This document shows positions 54,873-64,000 of a stretch of 64,000 bases of DNA, piece after piece. The stretch's first letter is position 1; each line of letters opens with the position of its first letter. The notes beneath the pieces were generated by a model that saw only the letters and a list, made by a program, of their open reading frames with translations, searched no databases and was not told the DNA's origin. This stretch comes from Corynebacterium sp. TAE3-ERU16. GTDB taxonomy: Bacteria; Actinomycetota; Actinomycetes; Mycobacteriales; Mycobacteriaceae. The stretch spans positions 124,001-188,000 of the forward strand of contig NZ_JAHUTN010000004.1 of NCBI RefSeq assembly GCF_019209935.1. Direction: 5' to 3'. The translations under genes and the position numbers were made by a program.

Positions 54873-55637
54873 ATGACAAAAAAGACCCGTGCCCGCGTTC
54901 TAGCCGGTGTTGCTGCACTGAGCCTCTCCTTCAGTGCGGTCGCCTGCTCGCAGGACGCCAAGAACGACATGGATTCAGCAGCTGACAAGGTTTCGGAAGC
55001 TGCCTCCGACGCCAAGGATGCCGCGAAGGATGGCGCCGACAAGGCCAAGGACGGCGCCGAGGATGCCGCTCGCGACGCCAAGGATGCCGCGAAGGACGGT
55101 GCCGACAAGGCCAAGGACGGCGCCGACAAGGCGAAGGACGGCGCCGAGGATGTCGCTCGCGACGCCAAGGATGCCGCGAAGGACGGCGCCGACAAGGCCA
55201 AGGACGGCGCCGAGGATGTCGCCCGCGACGCCAAGGACGCCAAGGATGACGTCGAGCACAAGACGGAGATCACTGACGCCGCAGGCAAGGAGATCGCCGT
55301 CCCGACCCCGATCGTCGAGATGTACGAGTCCATGGGTGGTACGGCCGGTCACCTCGGCAAGCTGACCGACCTCAAGGAGAAGCACGGACGCTACCTCGCG
55401 GCATTCAACAAGGGCTACTACATCGCCTACTCCAAGGAAACCGGCGCTCAGCGTCTGAACGGCAAGATCGCCGAGACCTGGATGGCCGAGGGGGGACTCG
55501 AGTCCGACCTGGGTATGCCCACCGCGTACGAGGTTGAGCGTCAGGACGGCAACGGATGGACCCAGAACTTCCAGCACGGCGACATCATCTGGTCCCAGAC
55601 CGACGGTACCTGGGGTCCCACGATCGAGAAGAACTAA
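54873..55637 (+). CDS. LEA-like repeat lipoprotein with C-terminal LGFP-type domain
   Basis: The 254-residue protein has a signal peptide ending in the lipobox SAVAC (Cys 25). A long stretch (about 30-125) of 11-residue repeats follows, of the type KDGADKAKDGA / EDVARDAKDAA, strongly charged and helix-forming like group 3 LEA proteins. The C-terminal domain (about 135-254) contains LGFP-like repeats (ESMGGTAGHLGKLTDL, AEGGLESDLGMPTAYE), modules found in mycolate-bacteria surface proteins and thought to bind the cell wall. A plausible role is an envelope-spanning or stabilising lipoprotein. The DNA behind the repeats is itself a tandem repeat. Confidence 0.85.
   Translation: MTKKTRARVLAGVAALSLSFSAVACSQDAKNDMDSAADKVSEAASDAKDAAKDGADKAKDGAEDAARDAKDAAKDGADKAKDGADKAKDGAEDVARDAKDAAKDGADKAKDGAEDVARDAKDAKDDVEHKTEITDAAGKEIAVPTPIVEMYESMGGTAGHLGKLTDLKEKHGRYLAAFNKGYYIAYSKETGAQRLNGKIAETWMAEGGLESDLGMPTAYEVERQDGNGWTQNFQHGDIIWSQTDGTWGPTIEKN
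55011..55229 (+). repeat. Tandem 66-bp coding repeats
   Basis: Three units of 66, 87 (66 plus a 21-base internal duplication) and 66 bases start at 55011, 55077 and 55164, each beginning GCCAAGGATGCCGCGAAGGA and ending CGCGAC. All lengths are multiples of three, so unit gain or loss keeps the frame. Confidence 0.85.
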
Positions 55638-55686
55638 TCCGGTGAATCCGTTCCCCTCCCTCGTCTGACGATGAGGTGAGGAGCTG

Positions 55687-55724
55687 ATGAGAAAAACCCC
55701 GGCAGTCCCCGGGGTTTTTCTCAT
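55687..55724. terminator. Bidirectional rho-independent terminator
   Basis: Perfect 16-bp arms (ATGAGAAAAACCCCGG and complement) around a six-base loop, with A5 and T5 runs inside the outer arm. It lies 50 bases after the lipoprotein stop. Confidence 0.9.
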
Positions 55725-55831
55725 TTCCGGGCCGGTGGCCCCACCGGTGGTACAGGAAAAGGCCGTCGGGGAGAAGGCGCTGGTCAGATGCTTTCCGGAA
55801 CTCTCAGGTTGCTGTGTGGCATCGAGCACAA

Positions 55832-55837
55832 TATCCT
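55832..55837 (+). promoter_or_regulatory. Putative -10 element (TATCCT) for the GNAT gene
   Basis: TATCCT ends seven bases before ATG 55845, which favours that start over the in-frame upstream start at 55788. Confidence 0.6.
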
Positions 55838-55844
55838 TCCGTTC

Positions 55845-56375
55845 ATGTCTGAACGCGATTTCATCATCCGACCGCTGACCGAGGACGACTACGGTCAGGT
55901 CCGGCACATCTACGAGCGTGGCCTCGACACCGGACATGCGAGCTATGAACGTCACGCGTTGACGTGGGAGGAGTTCAGCGGACGGAAGATCATGGAATGT
56001 GCTTTCGTCGCGGTTGAACGGTCCGACAACGAAACTGTTCTGGGCTGGGTGTCGGCGGCGCCGATCTCGCAGCGTGAGGTCTTCCACGGGGTCGTCGAGG
56101 ACTCGATCTACATCGATCCCAGGGCTCAGGGCCGTGGCGTGGCCGGTGCGCTGCTGGACACCCTCATCGAGAAGTGCATCGAACTGGAGAAGTGGGCCAT
56201 CCACTCGTGGATCTTCCCGGAGAACACTGGGTCGACGAAGCTCCACCAGTCCCGTGGCTTCGAGAAGGCGGGCATCCTGAGCCACCTCGCCAAGATGCCC
56301 TACGGGGAGCTCGCCGGGCAGTGGCGCGACACCGTCATCTGGGAGAAGCTCCTTCCCAAGCCCGAGGCGTTCTGA
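55845..56375 (+). CDS. GNAT acetyltransferase, phosphinothricin/methionine sulfoximine type
   Basis: The 176-residue protein is a GCN5-related N-acetyltransferase with FIIRPLTEDDYGQVRHIYERGLDTGHASYE near the start, the EDSIYIDPRAQGRGVAGALLDTLI acetyl-CoA loop (QGRGVAG) and the SWIFPENTGSTKLHQSRGF segment. This layout resembles Pat/Bar/MddA enzymes, which acetylate phosphinothricin-like amino-acid analogues. The actual substrate is unknown. It converges on the MFS gene, with a hairpin between. Confidence 0.82.
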   Translation: MSERDFIIRPLTEDDYGQVRHIYERGLDTGHASYERHALTWEEFSGRKIMECAFVAVERSDNETVLGWVSAAPISQREVFHGVVEDSIYIDPRAQGRGVAGALLDTLIEKCIELEKWAIHSWIFPENTGSTKLHQSRGFEKAGILSHLAKMPYGELAGQWRDTVIWEKLLPKPEAF

Positions 56376-56407
56376 TCTGCGGAGCTTCCGGTCCGGCTCG
56401 GCACGCG

Positions 56408-56448
56408 GACGTGGACGTCCACCTGATTGAGATGGGGACGTCCACGTC
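56408..56448. terminator. Terminator between the GNAT and MFS genes
   Basis: Perfect 13-bp arms (GACGTGGACGTCC at 56408-56420 and complement at 56436-56448), followed on the plus strand by TTTCGTC. Confidence 0.75.
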
Positions 56449-56474
56449 TTTCGTCTGTCACCCGTGGTGGTCCA

Positions 56475-58043
56475 CTAGCTCACGGTTTCCTTCAGTCGCT
56501 CCTCGTGGACGAAGAACAGAACCACCGCAGAGAGGATGGCGAGGGGTGCGAGAAGCGCGAACACGGGGGTGAGCGCGTCGCTGTAGGCCGCGTCGATGGC
56601 GATACGGACCGGGGTCGGCAGTGACTGCACCAGCCCGGGGGTGAGGTTGGCGCCGTGTCCCGAGATCCTCGCACCGGTCTCCGCAGCGTCCTCGCCGAGC
56701 TGTGACAGGGCCGCCGGGAGACGGTCGTTGAGCAGACCGGACAGGTTGCTGACGAAGATCCCGCCGACCAGGGCGGAGCCGGCGGCGCCGCCGATCTGCC
56801 TGAAGAAGTTGTTCGCTGCGGTCGCGGTTCCCACCACCGCGATCGGGAAGGAATTCTGGACGATCAGGACGAGGATCTGCATCGCACAACCGAGTCCGAA
56901 CCCGAGCACGAACAGGTAGCCGCCGACCTCGGGGAGCGAGGAATCGTGGGAGAGGCCGGACAACAACCACAGTGCGAGTCCGGTGACCGCCATTCCGACG
57001 ACCGGATAGATCCGGTATCGGCCGGTTCGGGTGACCAGCGCACCCACCACGACCGATGTACCCATGAGTCCGATCATCATCGGCACCATCATCAGACCGG
57101 CCTCGGTCGGGCTCATGGAGTGCACCATCTGCAGGTAGGTCGGCATGTACGCCAGGGATCCGAACATGAAGATTCCCGCGATGAGACCGGCGGCGGTGGT
57201 CAGCCGGAAATTGTGGTTGGTGAACAGCCACATGGGGACGAGTGGATCCGGGGCCCTCCGCTCCACGATGATGAAGAGAACGGAGAACACCACTGCGGCC
57301 GTGATCAGTCCCAGGATGGCGGGGGAGGTCCAGTCGTACTCCCTGCCTCCCCAGGTGACGGTGAGGATGAAGCTCGTCGTGGCCAGTGCCATCGTCGCCA
57401 TCCCGGCCCAGTCGAGTTTTCCGCCCTGCGCGTGGTTCGGCAGAGTGAGGAACAGTGCGATACCCACGAGCGTCAGGGCGCCCATCGGTATGTTCAACCA
57501 GAGGCCCCAGCGCCAGCCGGGGCCGTCGGTGAACCAACCGCCGAGGACCGGGCCGAGGACGGACGACAGTCCGAAGATCGATCCCATGATACCCATGTAT
57601 TTCCCGCGCTGTCGGGCGGAGACGACATCGGCGGTGATCGCCTGGGAGAGGATCATGAGGCCGCCACCGGCGACACCCTGGATCGCCCGGGCCAGGATGA
57701 GAACATCCATCGAGCCCGCGAATCCACCCAGCGCGGAGCCGGCCATGAACAGACACACCGCGAACATGAACAGGTACTTCCGGCCGAACTGGTCACCCAG
57801 TTTCCCGAAGATCGGGAGCGAGATCGTCTGCCCGAGCAGGAATGCGGTGATGACCCACGTCATGTGCTCGACACCGCCCAGTTCGCCGACGATCGTCGGC
57901 AGGGCCGCGGAGAAGATCATCTGGCCGAGGGCGCTCATCAGCATGGCCAGGATCAGCGCGGTGAAGATCAGCGGCAGTCGGGGCTGTTCCGCACGGGTGG
58001 AGGGTGAGGTCTCCGGTGTGGTTGTGGTCAGTGCGCGGCTCAC
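56475..58043 (-). CDS. MFS multidrug efflux transporter, DHA2 (14-TM) family
   Basis: This is a proton-driven drug exporter. The 522-residue protein has about 14 hydrophobic helices, the motif A loop GKLGDQFGRKYLFMFAV, the motif C-like GSIFGLSSVLGPVLGGWF in TM5 and an ANNFFRQIGGAAGSAL segment typical of EmrB/QacA-type pumps. It starts with GTG 58043, which overlaps the TetR stop (GTGA), with AAGGAGG nine bases upstream, so it is translationally coupled to its probable repressor. The longer in-frame reading lies within the TetR gene and is rejected. Confidence 0.92.
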   Translation of the reverse strand: MSRALTTTTPETSPSTRAEQPRLPLIFTALILAMLMSALGQMIFSAALPTIVGELGGVEHMTWVITAFLLGQTISLPIFGKLGDQFGRKYLFMFAVCLFMAGSALGGFAGSMDVLILARAIQGVAGGGLMILSQAITADVVSARQRGKYMGIMGSIFGLSSVLGPVLGGWFTDGPGWRWGLWLNIPMGALTLVGIALFLTLPNHAQGGKLDWAGMATMALATTSFILTVTWGGREYDWTSPAILGLITAAVVFSVLFIIVERRAPDPLVPMWLFTNHNFRLTTAAGLIAGIFMFGSLAYMPTYLQMVHSMSPTEAGLMMVPMMIGLMGTSVVVGALVTRTGRYRIYPVVGMAVTGLALWLLSGLSHDSSLPEVGGYLFVLGFGLGCAMQILVLIVQNSFPIAVVGTATAANNFFRQIGGAAGSALVGGIFVSNLSGLLNDRLPAALSQLGEDAAETGARISGHGANLTPGLVQSLPTPVRIAIDAAYSDALTPVFALLAPLAILSAVVLFFVHEERLKETVS

Positions 58044-58720
58044 GCGTTCTCGACCTCCTTCGTGAGTAGTCGGGTCATGTCCTCGAGTGCGTCGGTGCAC
58101 CGGGTCCGCAGGTTGTCGGCCGTGGGGTCCGATCCCTCCATCCAGAGGTGGAACCCCAGCCTGATGGCGGTGGTGGACACGGCGACGACGGTCATCGCCT
58201 CGGCCCGGGGGGTGGCCTCGGGGAGCCGTCGTTCGGCCGGCCATGCCTGGAGATAGGAGGTGACGGTGTCGATCAGGCTCTCGTGGATGTCCGGGTATCT
58301 GGCGGTCCGTTGCAGGGAGAGCCGGGGTTCCGCCCGGCAGATCCGTCGCCGCCGGCGCAGCAGCTCTCCGGTGTCAACCGTGCACGGTGTGGCCAGGTCG
58401 CCGGCACAGGGCCGGAAGAGGTTGCTCATCCGGAACGCGCACCGCATCACCGCGTGGAAGAGATCCGGATGACGGTCCGAGACGAAGTCGGTCACCTCCT
58501 CCTCGGTCAGGGGCCGGGGGTGTTCCCCGATGACGGCGGTCTCCTTGGAATCGACGTAGTTGAAGAACGTGCGCCTCGAGATTCCCGCGGCGGAGCAGAT
58601 GTCCTCGACGGTGACCGCGTCGAATCCGTGCTCGAGGACGAGCCGTGTCGCGTGATCGTCTATCGCCGCTCGTGTCGCCAGCCGCTTCGCCTCGCGCAGC
58701 GGGAGATTGTCGTTGGTCAT
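58040..58720 (-). CDS. TetR-family repressor of the MFS efflux operon
   Basis: The 226-residue protein has a TetR HTH (about residues 12-60: LATRAAIDDHATRLVLEHGFDAVTVEDICSAAGISRRTFFNYVDSKETAVI) and a helical ligand domain with several cysteines (about residues 90-130). It is the first gene of a two-gene operon with the efflux pump, the classic arrangement in which a drug releases its own repressor. TACAGT ends seven bases before the ATG, giving a leaderless message. A GTGCA/TGCAC inverted repeat just upstream may be its operator. Confidence 0.92.
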   Translation of the reverse strand: MTNDNLPLREAKRLATRAAIDDHATRLVLEHGFDAVTVEDICSAAGISRRTFFNYVDSKETAVIGEHPRPLTEEEVTDFVSDRHPDLFHAVMRCAFRMSNLFRPCAGDLATPCTVDTGELLRRRRRICRAEPRLSLQRTARYPDIHESLIDTVTSYLQAWPAERRLPEATPRAEAMTVVAVSTTAIRLGFHLWMEGSDPTADNLRTRCTDALEDMTRLLTKEVENA

Positions 58721-58727
58721 GTCCGTG

Positions 58728-58733
58728 ACTGTA
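58728..58733 (-). promoter_or_regulatory. Putative -10 element (TACAGT) of the tetR-MFS operon
   Basis: On the minus strand TACAGT ends seven bases before the ATG at 58720. Confidence 0.6.
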
Positions 58734-58742
58734 CGCCCAAAA

Positions 58743-58765
58743 GTGCACTAAGTGTAAAAATGCAC
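58743..58765. promoter_or_regulatory. Candidate TetR operator
   Basis: GTGCA (58743-58747) and TGCAC (58761-58765) form a spaced inverted repeat in an AT-rich stretch just upstream of the -10, the expected place for autoregulation by TetR. Confidence 0.45.
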
Positions 58766-58838
58766 GCAGTGAAATTAGGTGCTGTGTGGGGAAGCTGTGA
58801 CACCGACCACGGTCCGGGGAAGGTTCTGCGGCAACACG

Positions 58839-58872
58839 GAAAAACCCCGCAGCGCGAGAACGGCTGCGGGGG
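58839..58872 (-). terminator. Rho-independent terminator after fumC
   Basis: On the minus strand CCCCGCAG pairs with CTGCGGGG around an 11-base loop and is followed by TTTTTCC. It lies about 40 bases after the fumC stop. Confidence 0.88.
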
Positions 58873-58911
58873 TCGGATCCCACCCGGACGGATGGGGGAG
58901 CTGCTGGGAGA

Positions 58912-60318
<1,407 letters not shown>

Positions 60319-60590
60319 GAATAACCAACCTCTTCATTGTGTGTGTGGATGTCACACCGCGGAGGTGCCCGGGAGGCACGGAAAGGCGCCCCGGTCGTGG
60401 TGCGGTGCAGCTGATCCAAGTATGGCGGAAAAACCCGGGGGCCGTCAGGTTCCCGTCACCCTGAACCGTGTCCTGTGAAGCAGATCGCAGGGCAGGGCCG
60501 CAACCGGAGGTTGCGTGTGCACACATTCGGGGGTGGTAGGCGGGAATCGTCACCCGCCCCGGCGTGTTTGTGTTCCTCCCGAAATGCGGT
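60319..60590. other. Intergenic region between fumC and glpX
   Basis: No gene supported. It contains the probable fumC promoter (minus strand, about 60424-60453). Otherwise nothing is recognised before the glpX terminator. Confidence 0.5.
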
Positions 60591-60627
60591 GAGGGCGCCC
60601 GCCCCGGTGACCGGGAGAGGCGCCCTC
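60591..60627 (-). terminator. Hairpin after glpX
   Basis: Perfect 9-bp arms GAGGGCGCC (60591-60599) and GGCGCCCTC (60619-60627) with an inner CCCGG/CCGGG pairing, 38 bases after the glpX stop. No U tract. Confidence 0.65.
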
Positions 60628-60665
60628 AGATGGCCCGGGGTCATGCGCCCCGGCACCTGATCGAT

Positions 60666-61667
60666 CTAGGAGCCGTAGTCGACGACGGAGTACTCCTGGA
60701 GTTTCGCGAGCTGGTGCACCGACTCGATGTGGCGCACCGTGCCGGAGCGGGAGCGCATGACCAGGGAACGCGTCGTCGCGGAGGACGCGCGGTAGGTCAC
60801 GCCCCGCAGCATGTCTCCCTTGGTCACACCGGTCGCGACGAAGTAGCAGTTGTCCGAGCGGACGAGATCGTCGGTGAACAGCACCCGGTCGAGATCGTGC
60901 CCCGCGTCGAGTGCGCGCTGGCGTTCCTCGTCGCTGGTGGGATGGAGCTTGCCCTGGATCTCGCCACCCATGCACTTCATCGCGCACGCGGTGATGATGC
61001 CCTCCGGGGTGCCGCCGATACCCATCATCAGGTCGACCGAGTTCGTGGTCTGCGCTGCCGCGACCGCACCGGCGACGTCGCCGTCGCGGATGAGGCGGAT
61101 CTTCGCGCCGGCCTCGCGGATGTCCGCGATCAGCGAGCGGTGGCGCGGGCGGTCCAGCACGACGACGGTCACGTCATGCACCGGAATTCCCTTGCCCTTC
61201 GCCACGGCCTTGATGTTGTACTCGACGGGGGCGAGGATGTCGATCTTGCCGGCGGACTCCGGGCCGCACGCGATCTTGTCCATGTAGAAGACCGCGGACG
61301 GGTCGTACATCGAGCCACGTTCCGCTGCGGCGAGTACCGAGATGGCGTTCGGCCGACCCTCCGCCATCAGCGTCGTACCATCGACCGGGTCGACGGCGAT
61401 GTCGACGTCGGCACCTTCACCGGTACCGACCTCCTCGCCGTTGAACAGCATGGGGGCTTCGTCCTTCTCACCTTCACCGATGACGATGACACCACGCATG
61501 TTGACGGAGTTGATGAGCTTTCGCATCGCATCGACTGCAGCGCCGTCGCCCTCGTTCTTCTTGCCGCGTCCAACCCATCTGCCGGATGCCAGTGCGCCTG
61601 CCTCGGTGACGCGGACGAGTTCCATTGCGAGGTTGCGGTCCGGACGCTCGGGTTTCTCGATGCTCAT
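60666..61667 (-). CDS. glpX: Class II fructose-1,6-bisphosphatase GlpX
   Basis: GlpX is the gluconeogenic fructose-1,6-bisphosphatase of corynebacteria and mycobacteria. The 333-residue protein has [39 protein letters not shown], the metal site [28 protein letters not shown], the KIDILAP segment and [35 protein letters not shown], all class II hallmarks. ATG 61667 is preceded by AGGAGG at ten bases. With gapB and eno it gives the window three glycolysis/gluconeogenesis genes. Confidence 0.96.
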   Translation of the reverse strand: MSIEKPERPDRNLAMELVRVTEAGALASGRWVGRGKKNEGDGAAVDAMRKLINSVNMRGVIVIGEGEKDEAPMLFNGEEVGTGEGADVDIAVDPVDGTTLMAEGRPNAISVLAAAERGSMYDPSAVFYMDKIACGPESAGKIDILAPVEYNIKAVAKGKGIPVHDVTVVVLDRPRHRSLIADIREAGAKIRLIRDGDVAGAVAAAQTTNSVDLMMGIGGTPEGIITACAMKCMGGEIQGKLHPTSDEERQRALDAGHDLDRVLFTDDLVRSDNCYFVATGVTKGDMLRGVTYRASSATTRSLVMRSRSGTVRHIESVHQLAKLQEYSVVDYGS

Positions 61668-62030
61668 GATGTCAGTGCCTCCTGTAAGGCGCTCATGTGC
61701 GGCCCCGCCCCTCCTCCGTTGCCGGGAAAACAACCGGTACAGCAGGCGGGACGGAATATGACCGCTTGTTTGTAGTCGTAGGTCATGTGTTTTTCAGCTG
61801 CGGGCGCGCAGCCATGTTCCTCCAGGAGGCGCACCCGGTGCATCCCCGCACGTGCGCGGTACTGCGGCCGGGATCTGTCCGTGCGTCCGCTGTCTCCCAT
61901 TGTTGCACTTTCTGGGCACCGCGGGGGGCAACCTGTTCGGTCCAGATGCCTGTTTCACCCCCGAACCGAGGTGCCCGGCGCCACCGGGTGCCGCCGTCAG
62001 CCGGGCGGAAGCTCGCGGAGAGGGGTCTGA
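61668..62030. other. Intergenic region between glpX and the DUF4245 gene
   Basis: About 360 bases between divergent genes. No supported coding sequence. It must hold the glpX promoter on the minus strand, but I cannot single out a convincing -35/-10 pair. Confidence 0.45.
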
Positions 62031-62036
62031 CATACT
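62031..62036 (+). promoter_or_regulatory. Putative -10 element (CATACT) for the DUF4245 gene
   Basis: CATACT ends seven bases before GTG 62044; overlapping TACTGT (62033-62038) is an alternative. Either supports a leaderless start. Confidence 0.5.
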
Positions 62037-62043
62037 GTTCCCC

Positions 62044-62610
62044 GTGGCCGAAAAAAAACCCCGTATCTTCCAGGACAGCAGGGACATGGTGATGTCTCTG
62101 CTGGTCATCGTCGTCATCATGGCGCTCGTCGTCACCTTCACCGGGATGTGCTCCCTCCGCAAGGATCCCGTGGAGAACGGGCCCGTCCGCGAGGTCGACG
62201 CGCAGAGCTTCCTCGACCTCCAGGCACGGGCGGTGACATTCCCGGTCAGGCTGCCCGAAAGCCCCGGGGGGTGGGTGGCGAACTCCGCCCGCAGGCACCC
62301 GGTCAACAACACACCCGCCCCGCTCATCGGTTGGGTCACCGCGGACCGGGGGTATCTCCAGCTCCTGCAGACTGATCAACCTGCGGAGGATGCCGTGGAA
62401 CAGATCGACGTGCACCCCCGCGAAGTCAACGGAACCCGTGAGGTGGACGGTCGGGAGTTCACGGTCTGGACGCCTTTCGAGGACACCGCCGACACCGTCT
62501 GGACGGCCACCTTGAGCGATGTCACCCTCGTGTTCGCGGGAACCGCCGACGAGGGGGAATTCCGTCAGCTCATCCACAACACCCTGGTCGCCGAGCCGAT
62601 CCGGAACTGA
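62044..62610 (+). CDS. DUF4245 membrane protein
   Basis: The 188-residue protein has a short basic N-terminus, one transmembrane helix (about residues 20-37, LLVIVVIMALVVTFTGM) and an extracellular domain. The domain shows the family pattern FPVRLPESPGGWVANSARRHPV, GWVTADRGYLQLLQTDQ and DGREFTVW. DUF4245 proteins lie beside glpX in mycobacteria and corynebacteria; function unknown. GTG 62044 is chosen because of the -10 element; upstream residues in frame are arbitrary. Confidence 0.88.
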   Translation: MAEKKPRIFQDSRDMVMSLLVIVVIMALVVTFTGMCSLRKDPVENGPVREVDAQSFLDLQARAVTFPVRLPESPGGWVANSARRHPVNNTPAPLIGWVTADRGYLQLLQTDQPAEDAVEQIDVHPREVNGTREVDGREFTVWTPFEDTADTVWTATLSDVTLVFAGTADEGEFRQLIHNTLVAEPIRN

Positions 62611-62635
62611 GTCGGAGCGAACCCGGCACCCGGTG

Positions 62636-62902
62636 TCACTCGGAGTCCGGTGCGTCCACTTCGTCGGACCGCAGGATGGCCTCGACCCGGCGCCTGGCTC
62701 CGTCGAGATGCTCCTCGCAGCGTTTTGCCAGTGCCTCGCCGCGCTCCCAGAACCTCAGGGACTCGTCCAGCGGCATCTGGCCGTGTTCGAGGATTTTGAC
62801 GATCTCCACCAGTTCATCCCGCGCGGCCTCGTAGTTGAGTTCCGCGACCGGGGGAAAGGCGTTCTCCTTCGGCTGTCCCGTACCTACAGCGTCACTGTTC
62901 AC
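62636..62902 (-). CDS. xseB: Exodeoxyribonuclease VII small subunit
   Basis: XseB is the helical small subunit that binds XseA. The 88-residue protein has the family core [51 protein letters not shown] and an acidic tail. It starts with GTG at 62902, preceded by GGAGAGAC. It lies 35 bases downstream of xseA on the same strand. The N-terminal 18 residues are a variable extension. Confidence 0.94.
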   Translation of the reverse strand: MNSDAVGTGQPKENAFPPVAELNYEAARDELVEIVKILEHGQMPLDESLRFWERGEALAKRCEEHLDGARRRVEAILRSDEVDAPDSE

Positions 62903-62937
62903 GTCGTCTCTCCTGCATCGATCTCGGGTGGGTCCGG

Positions 62938-64000
62938 TCAGTCAGCCGGGCGGATCGCCATCGTTGCGGCGGTGATCGCACCATCGGCGACGCGGATGCG
63001 CAACTGGCTCCCGGGTGGGGTCTGGTCGATCGAGGTGACCACCTCGGGTTCGGACCCGGCTGGCCCCACCTGCACGACAGCGTAGCCGCGGGCGAGCGTG
63101 GCGGCCGGACCCAGGGTGGACACCCGCGACCGGAGCGCCTGGATACGGGTCTCCTGCCTGTCCAGATCGTGGGTCACCTGGACGCGGAGATGCCGGACGA
63201 ACTGCGCGAGTTCGTCCGAGCGCCGGGTGATCGGGAGCATCGGGTCCGCCAGGACGGGACGGCTGCGCAGATCCCGCAGGCCCTGCGACTGGCGCTCAAC
63301 CCAGCCGCGCAGCGCCTGGGCGCTCCGTGCCCGCAGCTCCTGGATGAGGGCCCGTTGCTCGGCGACGTCGGGGACGACCCGCTTCGCGGCGTCCGTGGGG
63401 GTGGCTGCACGCAGATCCGCCACGTTGTCCAGCACGGGGGTGTCCGGCTCATGTCCGATCGCGCTGACCACCGGCGTCGATGCGGCGGCGACGGCCCGCT
63501 GCAGGGACTCCTCCGAGAACGGCAGGAGGTCCTCCACCGATCCACCGCCGCGGGCGATGATGATCACGTCGACCTCCGGGTCGGCGTCGAGCGTTCCCAG
63601 GGCCCGGATGATCTCGGGTGCGGCCGTCGCACCCTGGACGGGCGTGTTGATGACCCGGAAACGGACCTCCGGCCACCGGTCCCTCGCGACGGAGAGCACA
63701 TCCCGCTCGGCGGCGGAACCCCGGCCGGTGATCAACCCGACGCAGTTCGGCAGGTAGGGCAGCCGTTTCTTCCGTTCCGGGTCGAACAGTCCCTCGGCGG
63801 CCAGGGTCCGGCGCAGCATCTCGATGCGGGCGAGCAACTCACCGATGCCCACCGGGCGGATCTCGGTCACCCAGAGTGAGAAACTGCCCCGCCCGGGATA
63901 GAAAGCGGGTTTGCCGTGCACGAGCACCCGTTCCCCGTCACGGAGCGGTGTGGTCGAGTTGCGGAGCAGCGACGTGTAACAGGTCAGCTGCACGCTGGCA
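62938..64000 (-). CDS. xseA: Exodeoxyribonuclease VII large subunit (5' end outside window)
   Basis: XseA is the catalytic subunit of the single-strand exonuclease ExoVII. The reading frame runs off the window's right edge, so about 50-60 N-terminal residues, most of the OB-fold, are missing. The visible part has [59 protein letters not shown], the catalytic-core [53 protein letters not shown] and a C-terminal coiled coil with LARGYAVV. Confidence 0.95.
   Translation of the reverse strand, partial: ASVQLTCYTSLLRNSTTPLRDGERVLVHGKPAFYPGRGSFSLWVTEIRPVGIGELLARIEMLRRTLAAEGLFDPERKKRLPYLPNCVGLITGRGSAAERDVLSVARDRWPEVRFRVINTPVQGATAAPEIIRALGTLDADPEVDVIIIARGGGSVEDLLPFSEESLQRAVAAASTPVVSAIGHEPDTPVLDNVADLRAATPTDAAKRVVPDVAEQRALIQELRARSAQALRGWVERQSQGLRDLRSRPVLADPMLPITRRSDELAQFVRHLRVQVTHDLDRQETRIQALRSRVSTLGPAATLARGYAVVQVGPAGSEPEVVTSIDQTPPGSQLRIRVADGAITAATMAIRPAD

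Noticed and set aside
55011..55229. Possible CRISPR array
   Set aside because: The repeat is an in-frame protein-coding tandem repeat without unique spacers; no cas genes are present.

Overview
The window is a 64 kb stretch of high-GC chromosome that fits a mycolate-containing actinobacterium, most likely a Corynebacterium. The supporting evidence is gene content and order, not a database search. Several blocks keep an order I know from corynebacteria and mycobacteria: rpf2-ksgA-ispE-ABC-F; pth-rplY-prs-glmU; TetR-mfd-mazG-lpqU-eno-ftsB-DUF501-ppx; greA-DUF4307-mca-small membrane protein-uppS; coaA/glyA. Mycothiol chemistry (mca), LGFP repeats, an Rpf of the DUF348-G5 type, DtxR-type boxes and a RipA-like regulator point the same way. 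Most of the window is core genome. I see no phage, insertion sequence, CRISPR array or rRNA operon.

Layout. 1-2.8 kb: the 3' part of a thiamine-precursor (YkoE/D/C) ECF transporter with S component and ATPases fused. 3-8 kb: rpf2, ksgA, ispE and a Uup-like ABC-F ATPase. 8-11 kb: a small membrane protein, an ABM-domain protein, polyphosphate kinase 2 and a 3-hydroxyisobutyryl-CoA hydrolase. 11.2-12.3 kb: ribM/pnuX behind an FMN riboswitch. 12.3-14.7 kb: a duplicated DUF6882-like protein and two small regulators. 15-17.8 kb: a ferrous-iron system feoA-feoB plus a cysteine-rich FeoC-like protein, behind DtxR-like boxes. 17.9-22.6 kb: prfC, a nitronate monooxygenase, gapB and a tiny basic Cys protein. 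22.7-27.3 kb: pth, rplY, prs, glmU and tRNA-Gln. 27.3-37.5 kb: the TetR-mfd-to-ppx block, ending in a tRNA with a UAA anticodon. 38-43.9 kb: a DtxR-boxed AraC regulator (ripA-like), a YccA-family membrane protein, a lipoprotein, greA, DUF4307 and mca. 44-48.7 kb: uppS, a flavodoxin, coaA, glyA and an orphan enol-lactonase-like hydrolase. 48.8-51.07 kb: a persulfide/CoA-disulfide operon with its own operator. 51.07-53.58 kb: a gene desert. 53.6-58.7 kb: the DUF5997/LysR-like pair, an LEA/LGFP-repeat lipoprotein, a GNAT enzyme and a TetR-MFS drug-efflux operon. 58.9-64 kb: fumC, glpX, DUF4245, xseB and the start-truncated xseA.

Themes. Iron control is represented twice (feo box and ripA box). 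Many genes are preceded by a TANNNT -10 hexamer ending about 6-8 bases before the start codon, so leaderless transcription looks common and helps choose starts. The most interesting unit is the CoA-disulfide reductase/rhodanese - CstR-like repressor - zinc-ribbon operon. Its promoter holds a near-perfect 26-bp palindrome, and the repressor keeps the two CsoR cysteines but has lost the copper-ligand histidine. All function calls rest on sequence motifs, family knowledge and gene order. No searches were run.
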